Shown: positions 6,811 through 15,506 of the stretch, piece after piece
Layout of the letters: each line of letters begins with the position of its first letter
Position numbering within the stretch: the stretch's first letter is position 1
Origin: Streptomyces sp. CG1
GTDB taxonomy: Bacteria; Actinomycetota; Actinomycetes; Streptomycetales; Streptomycetaceae
Length of the DNA: 64,000 nt
Reading direction: 5' to 3'
NCBI RefSeq assembly: GCF_041080625.1
Contig: NZ_CP163518.1
Span: 6,937,501 to 7,001,500, forward strand
Made by a program: the position numbers and the translations under genes
Notes under the pieces: model-generated
What the model saw: only the letters and a program-made list of their open reading frames with translations
What the model was told of the DNA's origin: nothing
Databases searched by the model: none

Positions 6811-7922
6811 GGGGCGGGAACGCTCCTGGTGGCTGGTGCGGTCATCATGCGGCCGATCTCGGCGGCCGAGTATGCGCGGAAGAAGTGGCGGGGGTCGGAC
6901 AGCAAGGTATCGGTCATGGCGAGCAGTTGCTCGGCATAGTCCGTGATGGTTCCGGGCCACTGCCGGGTGTCGAGCAGCCAGTCGGCGGCGCCGGCGGGCA
7001 GGGGAGCGCGGCCTTCGTGGATCAGCGACTTGGACAGCTTGGCGCCGGTGCCGGTGACGACCTGGGGGCAGAACAGGCGGGCCGGGAGCTGTCCGCGGGG
7101 GAGGCCGACGGCCTGGAGGGCCTCGTCGACCAGGTGGGAGCCGAAGACCCAGTCGCCGCCCTTGACCATGACGTGCAGGGTGCCTTGGGGGCTGGACAGC
7201 GCGAGTTCCTTGACCATGTTGCGATACAGGGTGGCCAGGTCCAGGTAGGCGCCTCCCGTCGGGGTGACGGTGGAGAGGCAGGGGCCGTGGTGGAGGCACA
7301 CGGCAGCCACCTGCGCGGCCTCGCGGTCGGTGAGGTGCACGTGGGTGCGTTCGGCGTATTTCTCGGCCCAGCCGCAGCCGGGGTGCGGGCAGGGGATGCG
7401 GAGGTGCGGGGTGCCGGTGGAGGGGGCGAGCCACCAGCGGGCCGCGTCGAGGCGGGGCAGGAGTCGCAGCCAGGTGCGGCGGAAGTGCTCTCCGGCCTGC
7501 TGCTGGGTGTAGGTCTCGACTCGGAAGGGGATGCCCAGGCGTCGCGACAGCGCGGTGAACAGGGGCTGGTAGAGGGCTGAGACGAGGTCGCGGAGGGTTT
7601 GGTCTCCGAGGGCCTGGGCGTAGGCGCGCTGGTAGCGGTGGCCGGTTGTGGGGTCAGTGGACAGTTCATAGGGAGCGTTGTCGAGGGCGCTGAAATGGAC
7701 CTCGGTGGGCAGGCCGAAGCGGTCGCGCAGGCGGGCGGCCATGGCGAAGGCCAGGGACTGCACGAGCGAGGTGCCAATGTGTGGGGCGCCGTTGATCTGC
7801 GTGCCGACGGCCAGCACGACCCGCTCGGGTGGGGTGGCCAGGATGCGCGGGGTCAGGACGTCCTCAGCATGGTGGAGGGCGTTGGCCAGGACGGTGTTCG
7901 GTGAGACCGGGTGAGTCGTCAC
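6807..7922 (-). CDS. Stand-alone class I lysyl-tRNA synthetase-like protein
   Basis: 371 aa, GTG start with AGGGGG 9 nt upstream. Both class I catalytic signatures are present: HIGT (48-51, HIGH motif) in GTQINGAPHIGTSL, and KLSKS (295-299, KMSKS motif) in GTGAKLSKSLI. A zinc-binding insert (C178/C183 with C209/C215) and the phrase GGDWVFGSHLVDEALQAVGL resemble archaeal-type LysRS-I. The protein ends soon after KLSKS plus a short helical tail, so a full anticodon-binding domain (~150+ aa in LysRS-I) is missing. It may aminoacylate a non-tRNA acceptor, make an aminoacyl-adenylate, or regulate translation. It overlaps the ASCH gene, and 28 bp separate it from the unknown gene upstream. A housekeeping role is unlikely in this accessory context. 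Confidence 0.8.
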   Translation of the reverse strand: MTTHPVSPNTVLANALHHAEDVLTPRILATPPERVVLAVGTQINGAPHIGTSLVQSLAFAMAARLRDRFGLPTEVHFSALDNAPYELSTDPTTGHRYQRAYAQALGDQTLRDLVSALYQPLFTALSRRLGIPFRVETYTQQQAGEHFRRTWLRLLPRLDAARWWLAPSTGTPHLRIPCPHPGCGWAEKYAERTHVHLTDREAAQVAAVCLHHGPCLSTVTPTGGAYLDLATLYRNMVKELALSSPQGTLHVMVKGGDWVFGSHLVDEALQAVGLPRGQLPARLFCPQVVTGTGAKLSKSLIHEGRAPLPAGAADWLLDTRQWPGTITDYAEQLLAMTDTLLSDPRHFFRAYSAAEIGRMMTAPATRSVPAP

Positions 7923-7950
7923 GGGATGTCCCCCTGGGGTGGGTTGGGGC

Positions 7951-8427
7951 TCATTCGGTTCGGGTGTGGCCGAAGAGGAGACGTTGGCGGAGGGTGCCGA
8001 GGTCGAGGTAGCTGTCGATCTCGGCCGGAGTGGCGCTGCGGGAGAGCGGGTCCAGGCCGAGGACGAGGGTCACCGGGGTGCGTCGGCCGAGCAGGAGCAT
8101 CCAGGAACGGCCTGCCAGGATGCGCTTGCGGTAGGGGGTGCTGTCGAAGCGCAGGGCGACCTCGGTGAGTGTGATCGGGCGCAGGCGTGGTCCGATGTCC
8201 GGTGGGGGAGCGGTGGCCGGGCCGAGGTGGAGGGTCTCGGCGACTGTCCGCATGCGTTGCTCGATGACGGTCTGCGCCTCGCACCGGCTTCGCGGCCGCT
8301 GGGGCACCAGCAGAAGGCAGCAGAGAGTGGCGCCGGTCGGGGCGGTGTCCAGCCACGTGACGGTGGCCAGGGAAGCGATCAGCCCTGCGGGGATCGTGAG
8401 CGATCTGGTGCTGGCGGGAGTCAGCAT
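7951..8427 (-). CDS. Conserved-looking unknown protein, possible N-terminal membrane segment
   Basis: 158 aa from ATG 8427, which overlaps the end of the ATPase gene by 7 bases. No family recognised. Residues ~12-42 are moderately hydrophobic (IPAGLIASLATVTWLDTA, ATLCCLLLV) and could be one or two membrane segments. The rest is soluble-looking, with VALRFDSTPYRKRILAGRSW and SYLDLGTLRQRLLFGHTR. A later start at MRTVAETLHLG would remove the hydrophobic part. Its position between an RsbW-like ATPase and the synthetase-like gene, with an overlap on one side, argues for a real member of the operon. Confidence 0.6.
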   Translation of the reverse strand: MLTPASTRSLTIPAGLIASLATVTWLDTAPTGATLCCLLLVPQRPRSRCEAQTVIEQRMRTVAETLHLGPATAPPPDIGPRLRPITLTEVALRFDSTPYRKRILAGRSWMLLLGRRTPVTLVLGLDPLSRSATPAEIDSYLDLGTLRQRLLFGHTRTE

Positions 8428-8876
8428 GCCGGCACCGTGCTGTGCTGGAAGGCGGCCCACACGCACTTGCCGGGGCCCCGGCGTTCCTCCACGCCCCAGT
8501 CGTCGGCGAGGGCCGAGACGAGCAGTAGGCCGCGGCCGGTCTCGGCGGTGGCTGGCACATGTCGTCTGCGAGGTGGGGCGTCGACACGGTCGTGTACTTC
8601 GATGCGGAGTTGGATGTCGTTGAGCGTGACGCGTACCAGAACCAGCCCGCCTGTGGGGACTCCGTGCAGGATGGCGTTCGTGGTGAGCTCGGAGACGCAC
8701 AGCCTTACGTCGTCGAGGCGTTTGGTCCGGCCCCATTGGGTAAGGGTCTCGGCGACGAAGGTCCGGGCGGCACCTGGTGTGATGCGGCGCCGGTCGAAGA
8801 GCCTCGTGTGGTGCTCGATGGCCCCGCCGGGGGCCGGGGCGAGAGCGACTGGCTTGTCGGGCGGCGTGCTGGGCAT
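8421..8876 (-). CDS. RsbW-like ATP-binding anti-sigma/regulatory kinase
   Basis: 151 aa from ATG 8876 (a TTG two codons upstream is possible). HATPase_c fold of the RsbW/SpoIIAB group: N-box VRLCVSELTTNAILHG, VHDRVDAPPRR region and G2-box ETGRGLLLVSALADDWG, followed by KCVWAAF. Streptomyces carries many such proteins next to XRE regulators of the WhiJ type, where they control development or antibiotic production; here an XRE-TPR regulator is divergent across ~100 bp. It heads the minus-strand operon ATPase - unknown - LysRS-like - ASCH. Conserved Asn/Asp residues suggest it can bind ATP; the sigma or anti-anti-sigma partner is not visible. Confidence 0.85.
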   Translation of the reverse strand: MPSTPPDKPVALAPAPGGAIEHHTRLFDRRRITPGAARTFVAETLTQWGRTKRLDDVRLCVSELTTNAILHGVPTGGLVLVRVTLNDIQLRIEVHDRVDAPPRRRHVPATAETGRGLLLVSALADDWGVEERRGPGKCVWAAFQHSTVPAC

Positions 8877-8980
8877 GGCCAACAGCCAACCGCTGTAGCT
8901 CGTTTGGGTCGGGAGCCAGCGTGGGGGCCATGCCGGGGGCCACTATGGGGGCCAGAGTTCGTGTGCTGCGGGGTGAGGGG

Positions 8981-10318
8981 ATGGGCGACACAGGGATCGG
9001 TGCTCTGCTCGTCCGGCTGCGCACAGAGCGTGGGTGGTCCCAGCAGAGGGTGGCCGACGAGTGCAACACCCTGGAGGGGCGGGCCACCAAGACGGGCAAG
9101 GAGATCGGGCGCTACGAGCGCGAGGTGCGCATCCCGGTGCCGTACACGCGGAAGTACCTGGCGCAGGTCTTCGGTGTCGATGCCGCCGTGCTCGACCAGG
9201 CGGTCGCTGTCAGCAAGAGCCAACGGGGTGGGGAGGGCGAGGATGAGGTGGGACAGGCACCGCTCGCGTGGCCCACGGCGCGTCCACGCACCGTCGCCGG
9301 AGCTGTGTCGGCGGATGCGGTGGCCTCGGCGGAGTTCGCCCGGTTCATCGCGCAGCGCAACGCGGACGAGTTCGTCGTAGAGCAGTTGGAGGCCGATGTC
9401 GCTCGGCTCGCCCGTACTTATGTCAGCCATCCGCTGCTGGAGGTGTACGTCGAGATCAAGCGGCTTCGGAACGGGGTGTTCGAGCTGCTGCGCGGGCGGC
9501 AGCATCCCCGGCAGACCACCGACCTGTACGTCGCGGCCTCTCGGTTGTGCGGGCTGTCCGCGCACGTCTGCTTGGACCTGGGCGCCTATGACTCTGCCGC
9601 CACGCACAGCCGTACCGCCAGGGCGTGCGCCGAGGCGGCTGGCCACGAGGGGATGCTGGCCTGGGTACGCGCTGTGGAGTCCCTGATCGCCTACTGGACC
9701 GGGCACTACGAGCGGGCGGCTCGGCTGGCGCAGGCCGGTCGCCAGCACCGGGCGGGCGGGAGTATCGGGGCTCGGTTGGCGAGCCTGGAGGCGCGGGCGT
9801 TGGCCATAGCCGGAGACCGGGCAGGTGCCGTAGCCGCCCTGGCGGGCGCCGAGCGCTCCCGCGAGGCGATGCGTGGCCACGACGAGGTGCCGGGCATCTT
9901 CGCCTTCCCGGCCGCCAAGCAGTTCGCGTACGCGGGGACGAGCCACCTGGCCGTGGGCGGGCGGGAGCACGTCCAGCAGGCCATCGCCAGCGCGGACACC
10001 GCTATCCGGCTCTACCGCAGCGCCGAAGACGACGACCAGTCGGTCGGTGACCTGTTCGCCGCCCACGTCGATCTCGCCCGCGGCCACATGCTCCTCGGCG
10101 ACCTGGACGGTACCGAGGCGATGCTCGGTTTCGTCCTCGGCTCCCCGCCGGAGCGCATGTCGGCCAGCATCGTGCGCCGGCTCACCGCTCTGGGCCAGGA
10201 GCTGAGCGGGCCGCAGTACGGTGGAGCCGCGCGGGCCGTACACCTGCGCGAACGACTCCAGCACACGGCCGTCCTTGCGGCCGCACCCGCCGCCCATCCT
10301 CCGGAGCTGCCGACGTGA
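8981..10318 (+). CDS. XRE-family regulator with TPR-like C-terminal domain
   Basis: 445 aa from ATG 8981 (GGGGTGAGGGG just upstream). The frame is open to 8921, and an ATG at 8945 would add 12 residues. The HTH lies at the N-terminus (IGALLVRLRTERGWSQQRVA, later YEREVRIPVPYTRKYLAQVF). It is followed by a helical TPR-like region (LLEVYVEIKRLRNGVFELLR, RAARLAQAGRQHR, AIRLYRSAEDDDQSVGDLFA). Such proteins sense a ligand or peptide through the TPR part. Divergent from the RsbW-like ATPase operon, so probably its regulator. The GTG of the methyltransferase overlaps its stop (GTGA). A repeated GGGGGCCA-type string at 8929-8952 could be its operator. Confidence 0.87.
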   Translation: MGDTGIGALLVRLRTERGWSQQRVADECNTLEGRATKTGKEIGRYEREVRIPVPYTRKYLAQVFGVDAAVLDQAVAVSKSQRGGEGEDEVGQAPLAWPTARPRTVAGAVSADAVASAEFARFIAQRNADEFVVEQLEADVARLARTYVSHPLLEVYVEIKRLRNGVFELLRGRQHPRQTTDLYVAASRLCGLSAHVCLDLGAYDSAATHSRTARACAEAAGHEGMLAWVRAVESLIAYWTGHYERAARLAQAGRQHRAGGSIGARLASLEARALAIAGDRAGAVAALAGAERSREAMRGHDEVPGIFAFPAAKQFAYAGTSHLAVGGREHVQQAIASADTAIRLYRSAEDDDQSVGDLFAAHVDLARGHMLLGDLDGTEAMLGFVLGSPPERMSASIVRRLTALGQELSGPQYGGAARAVHLRERLQHTAVLAAAPAAHPPELPT

Positions 10319-11133
10319 CCGAACTGTCCGCCGCACACGACGCCGCCGTCACCGACCGGGGCCGTCTCGCCGGAAGTGCCTACAGCAGTGACCGGGATCT
10401 GGCTGCCCGCCAGTCGCTTTATCGGTGGCAGACGCCCCGTTACGACCTGCCAGGCATCGTCGCCGAGCAACTGAGGGGCGTGAACGGGCGCGTGGTCGAT
10501 GTCGGCTGCGGCAACGGCAAGTTCATCCAGCGGCTCTGCCAGGACCGGCCCGACCTGACTCTGCTGGGCCTGGACATCGCTCCTGGCATCCTCGCCGGTG
10601 TCCAGGGCTTGGTCGCCGTTGCGGACGCCACCCGCTTGCCGCTGGCCACGCAGAGCGCCGATGCTGCCTTGGCGTTGCATATGCTCTACCACGTCCCGGA
10701 CATCCCTCAGGCGGTCAGGGAGCTGTCTCGCGTGGTCGCCCGTGACGGGCTGGTGATCGCCTCCACCAACAGCGATCGGGACAAAGCTGAACTCGACGAC
10801 CTGTGGCAGCGGGCCGCCGGCCACGTGCTCGGCACCGGACGCGGCCCGGCCCGCATCTCGCTCAGCGCCCGCTTCTCCCTGGAGAAGGCTCCGGCCTTCC
10901 TGGGGGAGGAGTTCGGCCGCGTCGAGACGATTGAACTGCCCGGCACCATCACCGTCCGCGACGCCGAACCCGTGGTTGCGCACATGGTCTCGTACCAGGC
11001 ATGGGCGGACCAGCACGACGTGCCCTTCGAGGCCACGATCGAGCGAGCCCGCACCATCCTGGACGAACACATCGCCCGGCATGGGGCGTTCGAGATCCGC
11101 TGCCGGGGAGGCATCCTCGTCTGCCGCCGTTAG
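10315..11133 (+). CDS. SAM-dependent methyltransferase (class I)
   Basis: 272 aa, GTG start overlapping the previous stop. Rossmann methyltransferase motifs: motif I VVDVGCGNGKFIQ, post-I LLGLDIAPGIL, motif II/III AVADATRLPLATQSADAALA, then LHMLYHVPDIPQAVRELSRV and DGLVIAST. Closest in style to the Methyltransf_11/UbiE group; the substrate cannot be told. Translational coupling to the XRE-TPR regulator suggests a small-molecule or signalling role. Its last codons overlap the convergent relaxase gene by 4 bp, so this cargo abuts the mobility genes. Confidence 0.88.
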   Translation: MTELSAAHDAAVTDRGRLAGSAYSSDRDLAARQSLYRWQTPRYDLPGIVAEQLRGVNGRVVDVGCGNGKFIQRLCQDRPDLTLLGLDIAPGILAGVQGLVAVADATRLPLATQSADAALALHMLYHVPDIPQAVRELSRVVARDGLVIASTNSDRDKAELDDLWQRAAGHVLGTGRGPARISLSARFSLEKAPAFLGEEFGRVETIELPGTITVRDAEPVVAHMVSYQAWADQHDVPFEATIERARTILDEHIARHGAFEIRCRGGILVCRR

Positions 11134-12794
11134 CGGCGGCGGGCACGTTCCGTTTGGTGCCCGTGCGTCGGGGTGGAGACGGGCTGCGGTGCCGGCGTAA
11201 CCGTCATGGTGCGGCGGGTGCTTTGTGCGCGGGCCGCTTGTGCACGCCGGTTCGGCTGGGCAGTGATGCGCCAGTTGAGGACCTCGGCGGGGCGCTCGGC
11301 AGTGTCGAGCTCTCGGCTGGCAGCCATCTCCACGAGGAGGTGCCGGGCGTTGTGGCCGGCGGATTCCGCGCGGGCGAGGGTGGTGGCCAAGGCTGGCCAG
11401 GCGGCGTCGGCCAGGATGCGGTCGGCGTGGTCGGGGACGGCCTGGCACACGGTGGCCTCGAAGCGTTGGACGGTCTGGGGGCGGGGTGCGCGTCGGGCGA
11501 GGTCCGCCAGGACGGGCTCGGCGGCGTGGCGGTAGCTCTCCTGGAGGTGGCGGAAGGCTTCTTCGGCCGCTGCCGCCTGCTGCTCGTGGCCGCGCTGCTC
11601 GTGCCACTTGGCGGCGGCGCGGGCAAGGCGCAGGGCGGTGAAGATGAGGGCGATGGTGAGGCCGCCGGGAATGGTGGGGGCGTAGGCGAGTTCCTTGGCG
11701 GCTTGGCGTAGTTCGGTGGCGGCTTGGTGGTCTGCCCGGATCGCCGAGCGGCGAGCCCGGTTGAACGCCATGGCTGCCGCTTGCAGTTCAGCCCGGTGCG
11801 GTCCGGGGGTGGCGCGAGCCAGGTTGTGCAGAGTGTCGGCGAAGGCGTCCAGGTGGCCCTGGGCCACGGGATCGTCGCCCGAATCGAGCGCGGTGAGAGC
11901 TGTACGCACAGCGGATTCCGTCCGACGCCACGGCAAGGTCGGGTCGGCAACCGGTTGTGGGCGGTCGGCTACGTCCTGGGTAGTGAGGCGTTCGAGCAGG
12001 CGGCTGTAGGACAGATCGGGGGCGAGCTTGGAGCCGCCGAAGAAGATGGCGTCGCCAGGGGCGGCCAGGCTGTAGCCGTCCACCTCGCCGGTCTTGGCGC
12101 TGACGCGCGGCTTGACCTGGATGCCGAGCGATTGCAGCACGGTGAAGTAGTCGTCGATGTTCCGCACGGCGGCGGCGACCGCGTACGCGCGCTCCCGCAG
12201 CCACTCTCGCGCGGTCACCTCCTGGCCCAGGCGCTCGGCCTTGGCCCGCTCCGCCCCGGTGGGCGTCTTGGGCGCGGTCAGGTCACCGGACTTGAGCTGG
12301 CGCAATCCGTACTCGGCCTCGATCTTGCGGCACTCCTTCTGCGCCCGCCAGCCGTCGCGGTTCGTGCGCGCGCGGCGCCCGTCGGCGCGCACGGTGGTGG
12401 CCAGGATGTGGATGTGGTCGTCCGCGTGCCGCACTGCGATCCACCGGCATGCCTGGTCGTCGCCCTCGGGCGCGATGCCGGTGGCGGCAACGACGCGGCG
12501 AGCGACCTCGGCCCACTCGTCGTCGGTCAGGTAGCGGTCACCTGGCGCGGTGCGCACCGGGCAGTGCCACACGTGCTTCGGCGGCTTCTTCCCGCCCAGT
12601 TCGCGGGTGCGCAGGTCGACATGGTGGTCGAGGCGCTTGGCAAGCTGGGTGTAGGTGGCGTTGGGGTCGGGGGCGCCGGCCATGTCCCAGGCGGCCACGA
12701 TGTGCGGGTCGGTGTGCTCGTCGCGTCGCCCCGGCCCGAAGAGGTAGTTGATCAGGCCGAGGGTGTCGGAGCCGGCGGAGACGTCAGGAACCAT
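11130..12794 (-). CDS. Relaxase/mobilization nuclease
   Basis: 554 aa. The N-terminal ~200 residues are a relaxase domain with the metal-binding motif H123-A-D-D-H127-I-H129 (HxxxHxH) and an upstream NYLFGPGRRDEHTDPHIVA segment typical of actinobacterial MobA/Rlx proteins. The remainder is helical and Arg/Ala-rich, with a hydrophobic patch (GGLTIALIFTALRLARAA). Relaxases nick oriT and pilot the strand during conjugative transfer. It overlaps the MobC-like gene by 11 bp (12784-12794). No FtsK/Tra or T4SS gene is in the window, so transfer probably uses a helper. Confidence 0.9.
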   Translation of the reverse strand: MVPDVSAGSDTLGLINYLFGPGRRDEHTDPHIVAAWDMAGAPDPNATYTQLAKRLDHHVDLRTRELGGKKPPKHVWHCPVRTAPGDRYLTDDEWAEVARRVVAATGIAPEGDDQACRWIAVRHADDHIHILATTVRADGRRARTNRDGWRAQKECRKIEAEYGLRQLKSGDLTAPKTPTGAERAKAERLGQEVTAREWLRERAYAVAAAVRNIDDYFTVLQSLGIQVKPRVSAKTGEVDGYSLAAPGDAIFFGGSKLAPDLSYSRLLERLTTQDVADRPQPVADPTLPWRRTESAVRTALTALDSGDDPVAQGHLDAFADTLHNLARATPGPHRAELQAAAMAFNRARRSAIRADHQAATELRQAAKELAYAPTIPGGLTIALIFTALRLARAAAKWHEQRGHEQQAAAAEEAFRHLQESYRHAAEPVLADLARRAPRPQTVQRFEATVCQAVPDHADRILADAAWPALATTLARAESAGHNARHLLVEMAASRELDTAERPAEVLNWRITAQPNRRAQAARAQSTRRTMTVTPAPQPVSTPTHGHQTERARRR

Positions 12795-13560
12795 GACTGC
12801 TGCCTCCCGCCACGAGCTCGTCCATCAGCTGGTAGCTGCGCTGGACGGTTTGGTCGACGTGGGAGAGGACGGTCTCGGCCTGGTCAGGGATGGCTCCGCT
12901 GTTGATGGCCGTGGTGATCTGGTTGAGGTTGGTGCCGATGCGGTTCAGCGCCTTGATGTGGGCCTCGACGGCCTCCACCAGCGGGCGGATCGGATCGTCC
13001 TCCGGACTTCCCGCCATGTTCGCCTTGCCGACCGCGACCGCCAGGGCGGCGTCGCCGACGAACCCGGCGAACGTCAGACGGCGCCGCTCGGCCGCCTCGT
13101 CAATGATCCGGACCGCGGTCGGGGTAAAGCGGATCTTCTTCTCCTGGTCGCGGTTCTCGGTGGTGCGCTTGCGGTTCATCCGCGCGGGCAGAGTGGGGGC
13201 GTCGGGCTCACGCCACGAGGGCTGCTCAACGGGCAACGGAGGGCGGGCAGACGGCTCGGGCTGCGGAGCAGCGGTGTCGGCGGGCAGCTCGTCGCTCGTG
13301 GCGGGGGCGTCGGCGACGGACGCGGTGTTGGGCTCGGTCGTCGCCTCCCCCGGCTCGGGCGCCCGCTGGCGCCCGGCCTCCTCCTCCGCCATCCCAGGGG
13401 CGGGGGCAAGCGCGGACGAAGCCCCGTTAGGGGCTCGAACGCTCCAGCTTGCTGCTGTGTGGTTGGGCCGGCTGAACAGTTGCCAGCGGCGCCGAGGGCG
13501 ATCGACGGGCTGAGGTTCATCGTGCCGTGTGGCGTTGGTGATGTCGACGGGGTCGTACAT
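12784..13560 (-). CDS. MobC-like relaxosome accessory protein
   Basis: 258 aa. The first ~130 residues are Pro/Ala/Glu-rich and low complexity. The conserved part is C-terminal: KKIRFTPTAVRIIDEAAERR, FAGFVGDAALAVAVG, and VEAHIKALNRIGTNLNQIT with AINSG, which matches the MobC / ribbon-helix-helix mobilization family. It should bind oriT and assist the relaxase encoded downstream, with which it overlaps. The upstream region 13561-13991 holds repeats expected of an oriT or origin. Confidence 0.85.
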   Translation of the reverse strand: MYDPVDITNATRHDEPQPVDRPRRRWQLFSRPNHTAASWSVRAPNGASSALAPAPGMAEEEAGRQRAPEPGEATTEPNTASVADAPATSDELPADTAAPQPEPSARPPLPVEQPSWREPDAPTLPARMNRKRTTENRDQEKKIRFTPTAVRIIDEAAERRRLTFAGFVGDAALAVAVGKANMAGSPEDDPIRPLVEAVEAHIKALNRIGTNLNQITTAINSGAIPDQAETVLSHVDQTVQRSYQLMDELVAGGSSHGS

Positions 13561-13612
13561 GTCGGGCTCCGAGTGGTGGTTTTGAGGGGGTGGGGATGGC
13601 TGTGCTTCGAGC

Positions 13613-13797
13613 GTTCACGGAGGGGGCGTTCACGCGGGCCCCCTTCTAAGAGGGGGCCCGCGCGTGAACGGCCTGGCGCGTGAACGGCGTGCACGCTGCC
13701 GTGATCGCTTGACCTGGGGTTTCGTGTGGATCGTGAACGGCGTGATCGCTCCGTGAGGGGTGTCAGCTGCACGGGCCGCGTGAACGCTCCCGTGAAC
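13613..13797. repeat. Seven CGTGAAC heptamers (five direct, two inverted)
   Basis: Direct copies CGTGAAC start at 13663, 13679, 13732, 13779 and 13791; inverted copies GTTCACG start at 13613 and 13628. The density is far above chance for a 7-mer in 185 bp. Spacing is irregular, more like protein-binding boxes than a tandem array. Confidence 0.8.
13628..13669. repeat. Long hairpin within the origin candidate
   Basis: Left arm GTTCACGCGGGCCCCCT pairs with right arm AGGGGGCCCGCGCGTGAAC, with a 2-nt bulge and a short TCTA loop. The ends of both arms are CGTGAAC boxes. It may be a terminator for mobC-relaxase antisense traffic or an oriT/ssDNA-origin structure. Confidence 0.75.
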
Positions 13798-13878
13798 GCT
13801 CGGTTCGGTTTGGCAGAGGGCGGAAAGCGGACCCTGTCACCGTTGATCAGGAGGGAATCCGGCTGACCTCCGCCGGTT

Positions 13879-13935
13879 GACCGGAAGCCTTGGCGGTGAC
13901 CGGAAGTCGCGATCACCACCGGAAGTCGTCACGGG
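13879..13935. repeat. Three 19-bp iterons containing CCGGAAG
   Basis: CCGGAAG begins at 13881, 13900 and 13919, an exact 19-bp period (under two helix turns), in units starting GACCGGAAG / GACCGGAAG / CACCGGAAG. Exact periodicity suggests cooperative binding of a replication or partition protein on one DNA face. Confidence 0.7.
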
Positions 13936-13991
13936 AAGAGGGCGAGACCGCAGGCGGACGATGCCTGCGGTCGGGCCGGTGGTGGTGACGG

Positions 13992-15506
13992 TCAGGACAC
14001 GGCGACCAGGCGGCGGGCGCGGTAGCGGGCCTGGCTACCGCCACCGGCTCCGCCGGCGCTGCCCTGGGCCTTCTCTACATGTCCAGCCTGGGCGAGCTGG
14101 TCCAGCTTGCGCCGGGCCTTCTCCACGTCCGCGCGGCTGGGCTTGGACTCCTCGGTCAGATGCGAGGCCAGCTCGCGTGGGGTCAGCCCCTCGGGCGATG
14201 CCCGCACGAGGGCGAGTGGGTCGAGGGCCTGCTCGACGTGGGAGGTACCGCGCACGTGGTTGTGGATCACGGGCAGCGGGCCGATCTCGCCGGTCGGGGT
14301 CTTGAGATGGTGGATCTTGACCGCCGGGTCACCGGCTTCGCCGGCTATGAACAGCACGCTGCCCGCGCCGCCGACGAACCAGGTCGAGCCGTACACGCGG
14401 TCCAGGACGGGGCGCTGGTCGCGTGGTGCCTCGGCGGTGGACTTGCGCTGGTGGTGCAGCTCCAGGACCTCGGCGCCCTCGCGCAGCGCGTGCTGGCGGG
14501 CGTTGTTGTACGCGATGGCGGCCTCGTCCTCGGTCAGGCGGCTGACCGCGTCCTTGAGGCTGTCGATCACGACGGTGTCCGCCTTGTGGTGGGCGGCGAG
14601 TTCGGCGAGTAGGTGGGGCTCCTTGTCGAGGGTGGTGGGCAGCGGACCGGACCACACGCGCAGCCGGTCACGAAGGGTCGGCTCGTCCTTCGGGTTGAGG
14701 TGACGGCGCAGGGCGCGGGCGATCTGCGGTGGCCTGTCCAGGGCGAGGTACAGCACGCGCTCGCCTTCGGTCACCGGCAGGTCCAGGACTGCCTGGTACA
14801 CGCCGAGGCGGGCGAGGATGACCTGGTGGGCGAGCGTGGTCTTGCCGACGCCCGGAGGACCGACGATCATCAGACTCTCGCCCTTGGCCCAGGCGGTTTG
14901 CTCCTGAGTACCCCATAGCGGGTCCGCCGGCGCACCGATCTCGTCGACGAAGTCCCACCCGTCGCTCATGTACCGGTCCAGGCGCGAGCTGCCCGTGGTG
15001 CAGGAACGCTCGCGCTGGGCGCGAACCAAGTCCTCTACTGTGGTGAGGACCTGGTCAGGGTCGGCACCTGGGTCGCTGGCCTGCTGGACGGCCTGCAGCG
15101 CGGCGGCCTGGACCGCTCGCAGCCCGGCCAGGCGGCGCACGATCTCGGCGTAGTACGCGGCCCGGCCGGGCTCGTACCCATCGGCGAGGCCGTGCAGGTA
15201 GACCGCCCCGCCGACGCGCTTCAGGTCGCCCTGCTGGCGCAGCAGGTCGGTGACCGAGACCGGGCTGGTGGGTGCCTTGTCACGCCGAAGCTGTAGCAGG
15301 GCAGCCCAGACCGTCTCGTGCCGTGGCTCGTAGAAGTCGGCCCCGTCCAGCACCAGGCGGACCTCGTCGATCTCCTCGGGGCGGTGCATGCACGTACCGA
15401 GGACGGCGCGCTCGGCGGCCGCGTCGCGAGGCATGTTCCCCTGCGCGTCACCGTGCTCGGGCGACTCGGGTGACGCGTGAGCGGGCGGGGCACTACGATG
15501 GTGCAC
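13992..15506 (-). CDS. DnaB-type helicase/RepA-like ATPase of the element
   Basis: 504 aa, GTG 15506 with GGTGAGGA 6 nt upstream. Residues ~27-130 form a DnaB N-terminal domain (RDAAAERAVLGTCMHRPEEI, LRQQGDLKRVGGAVYLHGLA). A RecA-like ATPase core follows with Walker A GPPGVGKT (216-223), Walker B TVVIDSLKD and LHHQRKS. The C-terminal ~90 residues carry a winged-helix-like segment (LTPRELASHLTEESKPSRADVEKARRKL, read as two parts) and a Gly-rich tail. It resembles Streptomyces element-borne bifunctional DNA primase/helicase partners and RSF1010 RepA. It likely drives replication of the excised element. Confidence 0.85.
   Translation of the reverse strand: MHHRSAPPAHASPESPEHGDAQGNMPRDAAAERAVLGTCMHRPEEIDEVRLVLDGADFYEPRHETVWAALLQLRRDKAPTSPVSVTDLLRQQGDLKRVGGAVYLHGLADGYEPGRAAYYAEIVRRLAGLRAVQAAALQAVQQASDPGADPDQVLTTVEDLVRAQRERSCTTGSSRLDRYMSDGWDFVDEIGAPADPLWGTQEQTAWAKGESLMIVGPPGVGKTTLAHQVILARLGVYQAVLDLPVTEGERVLYLALDRPPQIARALRRHLNPKDEPTLRDRLRVWSGPLPTTLDKEPHLLAELAAHHKADTVVIDSLKDAVSRLTEDEAAIAYNNARQHALREGAEVLELHHQRKSTAEAPRDQRPVLDRVYGSTWFVGGAGSVLFIAGEAGDPAVKIHHLKTPTGEIGPLPVIHNHVRGTSHVEQALDPLALVRASPEGLTPRELASHLTEESKPSRADVEKARRKLDQLAQAGHVEKAQGSAGGAGGGSQARYRARRLVAVS

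Larger units (their letters stand above)
13561..13991. other. Repeat-rich non-coding region: candidate oriT/replication origin
   Basis: 431 bp between the mobC-like and helicase genes, both leftward, with no plausible gene. It contains seven copies of the heptamer CGTGAAC, a long hairpin, and three 19-bp-spaced CCGGAAG iterons (listed separately). Position next to relaxosome genes argues for oriT; position upstream of nothing but downstream of a DnaB-type helicase also fits a replication origin. Both are inference. Confidence 0.6.
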
